Assembly (NCBI GenBank): GCA_030831945.1
Contig: JAURKC010000026.1
Coordinates: 1-39,834 of the forward strand
From: Ferruginibacter sp.
Lineage (GTDB): Bacteria; Bacteroidota; Bacteroidia; Chitinophagales; Chitinophagaceae
Length of the DNA: 39,834 bases
Reading direction: 5' to 3'
A program made the translations under genes and the position numbers. This document shows, piece by piece, positions 18,211-25,901 of this stretch; within the stretch, counting starts at the first letter, position 1; each line of letters starts with the position of its first letter. The notes under the pieces are model-generated. The model had not been told where the DNA came from and searched no databases. It saw only the letters and a program-made list of their open reading frames with translations.

Positions 18211-19150
18211 CTTGAAACGCATTGATAATTTTATCAGCACCCTTCTTTAAAATCTCATTGGCTAAAATGACACCCCAATTATTGGTTTCATTTGAAGAAA
18301 TATGTTTTTCAATTTCAATCTTTTCCTTTCCGTCAGTCGATAAAACATTTCCATTAAAATATATTAGTCCTTCAATTACCTGAGCTAATGCGCTGATAGG
18401 AGTGGAGCAACCACCCAACAATGTTTTTAAAAAATCACGCTCAATTTTTGTACAAAGTACAGTCTCGTTATCATTCAAAGCCTTACTTGCATTCAGGCTA
18501 AAAGTATCGTCTTCTCTACAAACTATCATTATGGCTCCTTGTGCTGGAGCAGGTAACATCCAATTTAAATCGATTGAATTTTGTGGACGAAGTCCAATTC
18601 TTTCTAATCCTGCTGCAGCAAAGATGGCGCCATTCCAATTGCTTTGCTCGACTTTGTTCAAGCGGGTATTTACATTACCTCTTAGTATTTCTATGGTTTG
18701 ATTGGGATAACGGTGAAGCCATTGAGCCTTTCGCCGAATACTACTGGTGGCTATAATTCCTGGAATCTTTATTGGTGAAATGGCAGATGGATTCGATAAA
18801 TCCCATTCAACTACAATTGAAGGGTCTTTAAAAACTAGAATATCTTTGTAAGAAGCTCTTTTTAAAACTGCGGATTGAATAATACCCTTCGCTAATTGAA
18901 TAGGGACATCTTTCATTGAATGAACTGCAATATCAATGGTATTATTTAGAACAGCGATATCAAGGCTCTTAGTAAATACACCTTCAACTCCGAATTCGTA
19001 AATAGGAGTATGTAAATCAAGGTCGCCATCACTTTTTATATAAATTAATTCTGACTGATAACCATTTTTCGAAAGCTCTTGTTGAACAAGTGTTGCCTGC
19101 CAAACTGCTAATTGGCTTTCCCTTGTCCCTATCCTTATCACTTTGTCCAT
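18200..19150 (-). CDS. hemC: Hydroxymethylbilane synthase (porphobilinogen deaminase)
   Basis: 316 residues from the ATG at 19150. It polymerises four porphobilinogens into hydroxymethylbilane. The dipyrromethane-cofactor Cys is C248 in LLGGCSTPISA. Other blocks are IRIGTRESQLAVWQ, AVHSMKDVP, IATSSIRRKAQW, RGNVNTRL and PAPAQGAIMIVCRED. An in-frame TTG two codons earlier touches the hemA stop, but the ATG six bases after that stop is the better start. It overlaps hemD by 11 bases. Confidence 0.97.
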   Translation of the reverse strand: MDKVIRIGTRESQLAVWQATLVQQELSKNGYQSELIYIKSDGDLDLHTPIYEFGVEGVFTKSLDIAVLNNTIDIAVHSMKDVPIQLAKGIIQSAVLKRASYKDILVFKDPSIVVEWDLSNPSAISPIKIPGIIATSSIRRKAQWLHRYPNQTIEILRGNVNTRLNKVEQSNWNGAIFAAAGLERIGLRPQNSIDLNWMLPAPAQGAIMIVCREDDTFSLNASKALNDNETVLCTKIERDFLKTLLGGCSTPISALAQVIEGLIYFNGNVLSTDGKEKIEIEKHISSNETNNWGVILANEILKKGADKIINAFQDGK

Positions 19151-19156
19151 AATCAA

Positions 19157-20401
19157 TTAGTTTGAGTCGATGGCAATGTATTCGTTAATGGCTTCTATAT
19201 AATTACAACCCCTGTAGTTTTGGTTGCGCATTTTTAAGGCTAAGACATTAATTACTTTTTGAATTTTTTCAGTGGCATCAACTTGACTTGACTCAGTATT
19301 TATTTGAGAAAAATGTGTATTAACTAAGCAACTGCTTTCTATCGCTTCTAGTTTGTGCTTAACTGCTTTTAAAACCGGTACATTTTTTCGCATTTCATAC
19401 CAGTCCATAAATTCTTGGATATGATTAGCAATTATATTTTTCGCCTTTGGTATCTCCGCCTCTCTTTTGTGAAGGGTTTCGTCTTTGATCTTAGCAAGTG
19501 CATCTACATTAATCAGCGTAATGTTGGGTAAATCTTCAGCAGATTTTTCTACGTTGTAAGGAATGGATAGATCAATAATTAGTTTAGTACCACTATTAAT
19601 TAATTGAGCAGCTGTTATAATTGGTTGATCTGCATTAGTAGCCACTAAAATAATTGCTGATTCATGAATTTGTTTAGTTAACTCATCCATTGGGGCGTGT
19701 TGCAATCCAAGCTCATTAGCTAGCTCAGCAGATTTTTCATCCGTTCTATTGATCAGTGTAATGTTTTTTGTTTCTAAATAAGCTACTAAATTTTTACAGG
19801 TGTTTCGGCCAATTTTACCGGTACCCAATAAGAGAATTTTTTTATTTTTAACAGAACTGATATTTTGTTTAATATACTGTACAGCTGCAAAGGAAACAGA
19901 TACTGTACCTCCACTTAATGCAGTAGAAGTTCTGATTGATTTGCAACATTGTAAAACATCATTTACTAATCTATCCAAATAGGTTCCAATAAAATGTTGA
20001 TCTTTGGAAAACTTCACCGCCTGTTTTATTTGTCCAACAATTTCGTAATCACCCAATATTTGAGAATCTAGTCCAGCTGCAACACTAAAGAAGTGTTCGA
20101 TTGCTTGATCACCTTTTTTTACATACGACATTTCGTTAAAGCGATCAATTGACCCTGCAGTTTGACTGCACAATAGCTTTGATAAACTTGAAGCCTGGTT
20201 GGCAAAGCCATATATTTCTGTCCGATTGCAAGTGGAGAGGATAAAAAATTCTGTAACCTCCATTTGAGGTGCTATTGCAATTAGTTGTTGGTATTGATCC
20301 TTATTAATTGCATATTGTCCCCTTAGATTAGCATCTGTTTTTTTGTAATTGATACCCGCTATGAAGAAATTCGATAAATTAATTGGATTCAACTCGAGCA
20401 T
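19157..20401 (-). CDS. hemA: Glutamyl-tRNA reductase
   Basis: 414 residues from the ATG at 20401. It reduces glutamyl-tRNA(Glu) to glutamate-1-semialdehyde, the committed step. The catalytic Cys is C58 in STCNRTEIYG. The NADPH domain has LLLGTGKIGRNTCKNL, and ISIPYNV-type DLSIPYNVEKSAEDL follows. The open frame extends upstream to a TTG at 20452, but the ATG gives the normal family N-terminus. First gene of hemA-C-D-E-F-(S23)-B-L. A perfect -7 match (TACTTTTG) lies 33 bases upstream. Confidence 0.96.
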   Translation of the reverse strand: MLELNPINLSNFFIAGINYKKTDANLRGQYAINKDQYQQLIAIAPQMEVTEFFILSTCNRTEIYGFANQASSLSKLLCSQTAGSIDRFNEMSYVKKGDQAIEHFFSVAAGLDSQILGDYEIVGQIKQAVKFSKDQHFIGTYLDRLVNDVLQCCKSIRTSTALSGGTVSVSFAAVQYIKQNISSVKNKKILLLGTGKIGRNTCKNLVAYLETKNITLINRTDEKSAELANELGLQHAPMDELTKQIHESAIILVATNADQPIITAAQLINSGTKLIIDLSIPYNVEKSAEDLPNITLINVDALAKIKDETLHKREAEIPKAKNIIANHIQEFMDWYEMRKNVPVLKAVKHKLEAIESSCLVNTHFSQINTESSQVDATEKIQKVINVLALKMRNQNYRGCNYIEAINEYIAIDSN

Positions 20402-20433
20402 CTTATTTAAAAACTGTTTATTTGATTTCAATG

Positions 20434-20441
20434 CAAAAGTA
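20434..20441 (-). promoter_or_regulatory. Candidate -7 element for the hem operon
   Basis: On the minus strand TACTTTTG matches the Bacteroidota -7 consensus TAnnTTTG exactly and lies 33 bases before the hemA ATG. No TTG is found at the ideal 17-23 base spacing (the nearest usable one is 27 bases upstream), so this is a candidate only. The 20402-20636 interval is the divergent control region for hemA and hemH. Confidence 0.4.
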
Positions 20442-20636
20442 ATTCTGACCAAGGTTTAAATCTAATTTCAATGTCATTTGATTGTCATTTTGCTGAATGA
20501 ACTTTTTAAAAATATATTGTAGTCATTACTTTGTATTCAAATATTAGTAATTGCATTCAGCTTATTTTCAATTATTTGTAAAATCATTGAAAATTAAGAA
20601 AAAAGAGCGCATACATTATCGTAATATAATTATTTT

Positions 20637-21701
20637 ATGGCAAAGAAAATAGGCGTTGTTTTAATGAATTTAGGCTCACCCGATTCAACTTCAGTTAAAG
20701 ATGTGCGTACTTATCTCAGACAATTTTTAATGGATGAAAGAGTAATTGATATACCTTTTTTGGCCAGATATGTTTTAATCAACGGTATTATTGTGCCCTT
20801 CAGGGCGCCAAAATCTGCCGAAGCGTATGCAACTATTTGGACTAAGGAAGGATCTCCTTTGGTGGTGTTGACCAAACAATTGCAACAAGCCCTTCAACAA
20901 CAGGTTGATGTGCCAGTGAAGTATGCTATGCGCTATGGAAATCCAACTGTAGCTAAAGCCTTCGATGATTTGTTAACCAATCATCCTGATGTAGACGAAG
21001 TGTTGGCTATACCCTTGTATCCACATTATGCCATGTCTTCTTTTGAAACTGCAGTTGAGTTTGCAAAGGAAGTGCACATTGAAGGTAAGTATCCATTCAG
21101 CTTAAAATTTTTGAAACCCTTTTATAATGAACCTAATTATATTCATGCTTTAGCTGAAAATATAAAGCCTTTTCTTGATCAACCCCACGACCATATTTTA
21201 TTTAGTTATCATGGTATACCGGGAAGGCATGTCCGTAAAAGTGATGTGACTAGTTGTCACTGTCTTAAGGTTGAGAACTGTTGTCAAATTCCTTCTCCGG
21301 CCCATGCACAATGTTATCGTCACCAGGTATTTACCACTACCCAATTGGTCATGCAGGCCTTGCAAATACCAGAACATCAATATAGCATCGCTTTTCAGTC
21401 GAGGTTGGGCAAGGGATGGTTACAACCCTTTACAGATAAGCGATTGGAGGAAATGCCGAAAGAAGGTGTCAAGAAATTACTAATACTTTGTCCAGCATTT
21501 GTAAGCGATTGTTTGGAAACATTAGAGGAGATCGATGAAAGAGGAAAAGAGTCTTTTATGGATGCAGGTGGGGAGTCCTACACTATGATTCCCTGTCTGA
21601 ATACTAACCCTTTGTGGGTGGATGTATTAACTAAATGGGTGAAGGATTTTGAAGGAGGTAGTGGGGAGATGGTACTTGATGTAAGGATGTCGGATGTTTG
21701 A
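20637..21701 (+). CDS. hemH: Ferrochelatase
   Basis: 354 residues. It inserts Fe2+ into protoporphyrin IX, the last heme step. The catalytic His is H192 in FSYHGIPGRH and the conserved acid is E294 in DCLETLEEI. GVVLMNLGSPDS opens the protein and PLYPHYAMSSFETA is typical. A Cys-rich stretch (SCHCLKVENCCQI, residues 207-218) is present; whether it binds an Fe-S cluster is unknown. The last seven codons (DVRMSDV, from 21678) and the stop are encoded by hairpin repeat copy C, so the native C-terminus has been replaced or extended. It is divergent from hemA, and hemJ follows. Confidence 0.97.
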   Translation: MAKKIGVVLMNLGSPDSTSVKDVRTYLRQFLMDERVIDIPFLARYVLINGIIVPFRAPKSAEAYATIWTKEGSPLVVLTKQLQQALQQQVDVPVKYAMRYGNPTVAKAFDDLLTNHPDVDEVLAIPLYPHYAMSSFETAVEFAKEVHIEGKYPFSLKFLKPFYNEPNYIHALAENIKPFLDQPHDHILFSYHGIPGRHVRKSDVTSCHCLKVENCCQIPSPAHAQCYRHQVFTTTQLVMQALQIPEHQYSIAFQSRLGKGWLQPFTDKRLEEMPKEGVKKLLILCPAFVSDCLETLEEIDERGKESFMDAGGESYTMIPCLNTNPLWVDVLTKWVKDFEGGSGEMVLDVRMSDV

Positions 21702-21917
21702 TTTCTGATGTCGGATGTCTGATGTCTGATTTAAGGATGTCTGATGTAAGATTTTTTGATGGCTGATTTTCTTCGGAACTACTATTTTTCTTCATTCGAA
21801 ATCTTTTTCATGACTTACTTAGGCTAGTAAAAAAAGAGATCTTTCAAATTTAACCAAATCATACATCAGACATCCTTAAATCAGACATCAGACATCCGAC
21901 ATCAGAAATCATACATT
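21678..21917. repeat. Hairpin repeat copy C (solo copy between hemH and hemJ)
   Basis: The left arm (21678 to about 21770) is a long GATGTCTGATGTCTGATT-like array beginning inside the hemH coding region. The core (about 21771-21857) is nearly the same as in copy B, including CATTCGAAATCTTTTTCATG and TTACT-TAGGCT-AGTAA. The right arm (21858-21917) consists of AATCATACATCAGACATCC and related units. No four-helix-bundle gene accompanies it. The core orientation on the + strand equals copies A and B, although the host genes here are transcribed the other way. Confidence 0.9.
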
Positions 21918-21931
21918 AAAAATTATACAAC

Positions 21932-22456
21932 ATGTATTTCTATATAAAGGCGCTTCATATCATTTTTATCGTCACCTGGTTTGCTGGAATGTTTTACATT
22001 GTTCGACTTTTTATTTACAATACGGAAGCCCAAACAAAGACTGCTGTCGAGAAAAAGATTTTAACGGATCAGTTTACTATCATGATAAGGAGGCTTTGGT
22101 TAGGTATTACCTGGCCCTCAGCTGTTTTAACCCTTATTTTTGGAATCTGGATGGCTACTTACTTTCAGCCAATTCCACAGTGGCTTTGGATTAAAATTAT
22201 TTTTGTTGTCGCTTTGTATGCTTATCATTTAACCCTACACTCGATATACGCTTCAGAAATGAAAGGAGTTTTTCATTATAGCTCCAATCAGTTGAGGATT
22301 TGGAATGAACTGGCTACTATCTTTTTAATAGCTATCGTACTTCTCGTTTCCGTTAAAAATTCAATGAGTTGGATATATGGTATTATTGGCCTACTCCTAT
22401 TGTCTGGTATTTTATTGGGCGCAATCAAGATTTACAAATTGATTAGAAAGAAGTAA
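21932..22456 (+). CDS. hemJ: HemJ-type protoporphyrinogen IX oxidase
   Basis: 174-residue integral membrane protein with about four to five hydrophobic helices. The family start is YIKALHIIFIVTWFAGMFYIVRLFIY, with the conserved His9 and a paired Arg; IMIRRLWLGITWP and RIWNELATIFLIAIV follow. HemJ oxidises protoporphyrinogen IX to protoporphyrin IX and replaces HemG/HemY. Position right after ferrochelatase supports this. With it the cluster contains every enzyme from glutamyl-tRNA to heme. It starts 15 bases after repeat copy C. Confidence 0.9.
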   Translation: MYFYIKALHIIFIVTWFAGMFYIVRLFIYNTEAQTKTAVEKKILTDQFTIMIRRLWLGITWPSAVLTLIFGIWMATYFQPIPQWLWIKIIFVVALYAYHLTLHSIYASEMKGVFHYSSNQLRIWNELATIFLIAIVLLVSVKNSMSWIYGIIGLLLLSGILLGAIKIYKLIRKK

Positions 22457-22547
22457 TTAATTCCTTACAAACAGTATAATATTAACATTAATTATTATAT
22501 TTAGTGGCAATTGTACATTAAAAAAATATTATTTGATCCAAAAAAAA

Positions 22548-22578
22548 TTGTCTATTTCATTCGGTATAGTTAAATTTG
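22548..22578 (+). promoter_or_regulatory. Promoter of the cys operon (-33 TTG, 20-base spacer, -7 TAAATTTG)
   Basis: TTG at 22548-22550, then 20 bases, then TAAATTTG at 22571-22578. Both boxes and the spacing match the Bacteroidota housekeeping promoter pattern. Transcription would start near 22584, giving a leader of about 150 nt before cysH. The spacer contains CTAT and ATAG as an inverted pair. Confidence 0.7.
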
Positions 22579-22596
22579 TCTACCAAATCAATAGAC
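22578..22596. promoter_or_regulatory. Operator-like inverted repeat over the predicted cys transcription start
   Basis: GTCTA-CCAAATCAA-TAGAC: a 5-bp inverted repeat with a 9-base centre, immediately downstream of the -7 box and spanning the expected +1. The placement is that of a repressor site. The regulator is not encoded in the window and its family is unknown. Confidence 0.45.
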
Positions 22597-22598
22597 TT

Positions 22599-22673
22599 AT
22601 GTTATTTAATGTGTTTATTTCTCCCCTTAATGGTACATTTCGCTGTGTTTTTCCATTGATTGGTTGTTGTTGA
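22599..22673 (+). CDS. Candidate cysteine-rich leader peptide of the cys operon
   Basis: A 24-codon ORF starting 15 bases after the predicted transcription start and ending 59 bases before cysH. It reads MLFNVFISPLN, GTFR, then CVFPLIGCC and a TGA stop. Three of 24 residues are Cys, two of them adjacent as the final sense codons. Cys codons are rare in ordinary coding sequence. In amino-acid biosynthetic operons, leader peptides rich in the end-product amino acid sense charged tRNA by ribosome stalling. The leader RNA also has competing short complementarities (22587-22594 with 22681-22688 or with 22655-22660). No homology search was possible, so translation and function are inferred. Confidence 0.5.
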   Translation: MLFNVFISPLNGTFRCVFPLIGCC

Positions 22674-22732
22674 TCGGCTACTATTGATAAATTTTTTTCA
22701 CTTTTTTTATCCAAGTTTATTTTAAAAATTAC

Positions 22733-23467
22733 ATGAAGCTTACAAAAAATAGCGTTGAACAATTACTCCATCAGTTAGATGGACTAAATATCTCCTCTTT
22801 TATTCGGTTACTAACGGAACAATATCCCGATCAAGTAACCTTTTCTACTAGTTTTAGTTTCGAAGATCAAGCAATTACTCATGAAATATTGAGTAATCAA
22901 TTGCCTGTAAAAATATTTACCCTTGATACGGGAAGAATGTTTGCCGAAACCTATTCTGTTTGGAGTAGTACCAATGAAGCATATAAAACACCTATCAAAG
23001 CATATTATCCTAATCAAGATGGCCTACAAAAATTTGTAGAATCAAATGGTCCTAATTCATTTTATGAATCAGTTGAAAATAGAAAAGCTTGTTGTTTTAT
23101 TCGCAAAGTAGAGCCGCTGAAGCGTGCACTTGCTGGTAATGCAATATGGATTACAGGTCTTCGCTCTGAACATTCACCAGATCGTCAAAACCTTCCGATG
23201 TTGGAATGGGATGAGGCGAATCAATTGATTAAATACCATCCTATACTTCATTGGTCAACAGAAGAGGTTAAAGATTATATTCAAAAACACCGCATACCCT
23301 ATAATCCATTACATGATAAGGGATTTGTTAGTATTGGCTGTGCTCCTTGTACTAGGGCCATTCAGCCTGGAGAAGATTTTAGGGCAGGTAGATGGTGGTG
23401 GGAAGATGCCGATAAAAAAGAGTGTGGTTTGCATGTACATGAACCTAATCCAAATGAAAAGCACTAG
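22733..23467 (+). CDS. cysH: Adenylyl-sulfate (APS/PAPS) reductase with Fe-S cluster motif
   Basis: 244 residues. It reduces activated sulfate to sulfite using thioredoxin. The [4Fe-4S] ligands of assimilatory APS reductases are all present: C120 and C121 (KACCFIRKVEPLKRAL), C203 and C206 (GCAPC). The catalytic C231 is in KKECGLHVHE. These motifs, and the absence of an APS kinase (cysC) in the operon, point to direct APS reduction rather than PAPS. First structural gene of the operon. Confidence 0.95.
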   Translation: MKLTKNSVEQLLHQLDGLNISSFIRLLTEQYPDQVTFSTSFSFEDQAITHEILSNQLPVKIFTLDTGRMFAETYSVWSSTNEAYKTPIKAYYPNQDGLQKFVESNGPNSFYESVENRKACCFIRKVEPLKRALAGNAIWITGLRSEHSPDRQNLPMLEWDEANQLIKYHPILHWSTEEVKDYIQKHRIPYNPLHDKGFVSIGCAPCTRAIQPGEDFRAGRWWWEDADKKECGLHVHEPNPNEKH

Positions 23468-23538
23468 AATTTATTTGAGTAAAATTAATCAGCGTCATAA
23501 ATAAAATAGTAGCATTAAACCAATTAGAAAAATACAAG

Positions 23539-24504
23539 ATGAGTGAAAAAATAAATTTAGTAGATTCTTCGAGAGCCTCTTCTGAGTTAGGAGATAATAA
23601 TTACCGTCGCCTTGATTATCTTGATCAGTTAGAATCTGAATCCATTCACATTTTTCGTGAAGTAGCTGGCCAATTTGAACGTCCAGCTTTACTTTTTTCT
23701 GGCGGAAAAGATTCCATTGTGTTGGTTCATCTTGCATTAAAAGCCTTTAGGCCAGGTAAGTTTCCTTTTCCTTTAGTACATATTGATACGGGGCATAATT
23801 TTCAGGAAGCATTGGATTTTAGAGATCAATTTGCTCAAGCCATTGGTGAAAAATTAATTGTAAGAAATGTAGCAGACACGATTCGCGAGAAAAATCTTAC
23901 TGAGCAAAAAGGAAAATTTGCCAGTAGAAATGCTTTACAAACATTTACCTTATTAGATACAATCGAGGAATTTAAGTTTGATGCATGTATTGGTGGTGCT
24001 AGAAGGGATGAAGAAAAAGCTAGAGCAAAAGAAAGAATTTTTTCTGTAAGAGATGAATTTGGTCAGTGGGATCCTAAACTTCAACGTCCTGAATTATGGA
24101 ATACTTACAATGGTAAAATTGATAAAGGTGAAAATGTGAGGGTATTCCCAATTAGTAACTGGACAGAATTGGATATCTGGAATTATATCCGCAGAAATAA
24201 AATTGAATTACCCTCCATTTATTTTTCTCATGATCGTGAGGTATTAGAATATCAAGGTCAACTGGTAGCTACTTCTAAATTTATTCAACTAGAGGAAGGA
24301 GATAAGGTTGCTATTAAAAAAGTTCGCTATAGAACGGTAGGTGATATGACCTGTACCGCTGCAGTAGAATCTAATGCCTCTACTATCGATGATATTATCA
24401 AGGAAATTATTGCTACAAAAACAAGTGAACGTGGTGAAACAAGAATTGATGATCGGGTGAGTGAAGCAGCGATGGAAGATCGAAAAAAAGGTGGATATTT
24501 TTAA
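23539..24504 (+). CDS. cysD: Sulfate adenylyltransferase subunit 2
   Basis: 321 residues. Catalytic subunit of ATP sulfurylase, which makes APS from ATP and sulfate. The PP-loop is LLFSGGKDSIVLVHLALKAF. Other family blocks are PFPLVHIDTGHNFQEALDFRD, IGGARRDEEKARAKERIFS and FPISNWTELDIWNYI. The C-terminus (DRVSEAAMEDRKKGGYF) is complete. It works with the GTPase subunit encoded next. Confidence 0.98.
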   Translation: MSEKINLVDSSRASSELGDNNYRRLDYLDQLESESIHIFREVAGQFERPALLFSGGKDSIVLVHLALKAFRPGKFPFPLVHIDTGHNFQEALDFRDQFAQAIGEKLIVRNVADTIREKNLTEQKGKFASRNALQTFTLLDTIEEFKFDACIGGARRDEEKARAKERIFSVRDEFGQWDPKLQRPELWNTYNGKIDKGENVRVFPISNWTELDIWNYIRRNKIELPSIYFSHDREVLEYQGQLVATSKFIQLEEGDKVAIKKVRYRTVGDMTCTAAVESNASTIDDIIKEIIATKTSERGETRIDDRVSEAAMEDRKKGGYF

Positions 24505-24599
24505 TGACAGCTATTGTTTTTAGAAAATACAATAGGGAAAATTAATTTAAATTTTTATAAAAAGCCATTTCATTTGAATTGGAAGTAACAAAAATACTT

Positions 24600-25841
24600 A
24601 TGGATATTTTAAGATTTATAACTGCAGGAAGCGTAGATGATGGAAAAAGTACATTGATCGGCCGATTGTTGTACGATAGTAAATCTATCATGATTGATCA
24701 GTTGGAGGCTATTGAAAAGCAAAGTAAAAACAGGGAAGATGGTGAAATTGATTTGGCTTTACTGACCGATGGGTTGAGAGCTGAAAGAGAGCAGGGCATT
24801 ACCATTGACGTGGCTTACAAGTATTTCTCCACACCTACTCGAAAATTTATTATTGCTGATGCTCCTGGTCATACGCAATATACGCGTAACATGGTAACCG
24901 GTGCTTCTAATTCGGATTTGATTATTATTTTGGTAGATGCTCGTAATGGAGTTTCTGAGCAAACTAGGCGCCATTCAATTATTGCCTCCTTGCTAAATAT
25001 TCCACATGTAGTGGTGGCTATTAATAAAATGGACCTAGTTAATAATTCTCAAGATGTATATAATAATATCGTGATTGATTATTCTGCAGTGGCTGCTTCA
25101 CTTGGTTTAAAAGATATTACCTATATTCCTATCAGTGCAATTAACGGAGATAATATTGTAGAAAAATCAGCTAGTTTTCCATGGTATGAAGGAGAGTCTT
25201 TATTGCATATTTTGGAAAATGTAGCTGTTGCCAATGATATTAATTATACGGATGCAAGATTTCCAGTTCAATATGTGATTCGCCCTCAAACAGATGACTT
25301 ACATGATTACCGTGGTTATGCAGGTAAGGTAATTAGTGGTATTTATAAAAAGAGAGATACTATTTGCGTTCAACCCTCAGGGTTACAAAGTGTAATTAGC
25401 GCTATAGAAATTGGTGGGCAACAGGTTGAAGAAGCTTTTGCACCCCAGAGTGTGGTGCTTCATTTACAAGATGATATTGATATTAGTAGAGGAGATGTAA
25501 TTGTTAAAACCGATAATCTGCCAACCGTTGAAAATGAATTAGAGGTGTTGCTTTGCTGGATGGGAAATAAACCACTGAAGGCGGGTAACAAGTATTTGTT
25601 ACAAATTAATAGTCGGGTAGTAAAGGCGGTAGTAAAAGAAATTGAGTATAAGTTAGATGTAAACTCTTTATTACAAGAGCCTTCTCCTGACCAAGCTCAA
25701 TTAAATGATATAGTAAAAGTGAAAATAAAAACAGCTTCCCCCATTCCTTACGATTCCTATAAAAAATTACGAGTAAATGGAGGAGCTATTTTAATAGACG
25801 AAACGAGTAATGTAACGGTGGGGGCTTGTATGATTCAATAA
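24600..25841 (+). CDS. cysN: Sulfate adenylyltransferase subunit 1 (GTPase)
   Basis: 413 residues from ATG 24600 (the frame is open from a TTG at 24579, but MDILRFITAGSVDDGKST is the normal start). It is an EF-Tu-like GTPase coupled to CysD. G motifs: GSVDDGKST, DAPGHTQYTRNM and NKMD. Beta-barrel domains follow. There is no C-terminal APS kinase fusion, in keeping with an APS-type reductase in the same operon. Confidence 0.96.
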   Translation: MDILRFITAGSVDDGKSTLIGRLLYDSKSIMIDQLEAIEKQSKNREDGEIDLALLTDGLRAEREQGITIDVAYKYFSTPTRKFIIADAPGHTQYTRNMVTGASNSDLIIILVDARNGVSEQTRRHSIIASLLNIPHVVVAINKMDLVNNSQDVYNNIVIDYSAVAASLGLKDITYIPISAINGDNIVEKSASFPWYEGESLLHILENVAVANDINYTDARFPVQYVIRPQTDDLHDYRGYAGKVISGIYKKRDTICVQPSGLQSVISAIEIGGQQVEEAFAPQSVVLHLQDDIDISRGDVIVKTDNLPTVENELEVLLCWMGNKPLKAGNKYLLQINSRVVKAVVKEIEYKLDVNSLLQEPSPDQAQLNDIVKVKIKTASPIPYDSYKKLRVNGGAILIDETSNVTVGACMIQ

Positions 25842-25901
25842 AATGTTGCTTCTTTGAGTCCGAATCAATTAACTATTTTATTCTGTTGTAAAAAATAAAC
25901 A

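Noticed and set aside
20510..20545. TTACTTTG as a -7 box for hemH
   Set aside because: The second base does not match TAnnTTTG and there is no TTG at suitable distance; it is also about 90 bases from the start codon.
21255..21295. Cys-rich stretch of HemH as a proven [2Fe-2S] site
   Set aside because: Some ferrochelatases have such clusters, but the spacing here (SCHCLKVENCC and a later Cys) was not matched to a known pattern with confidence.
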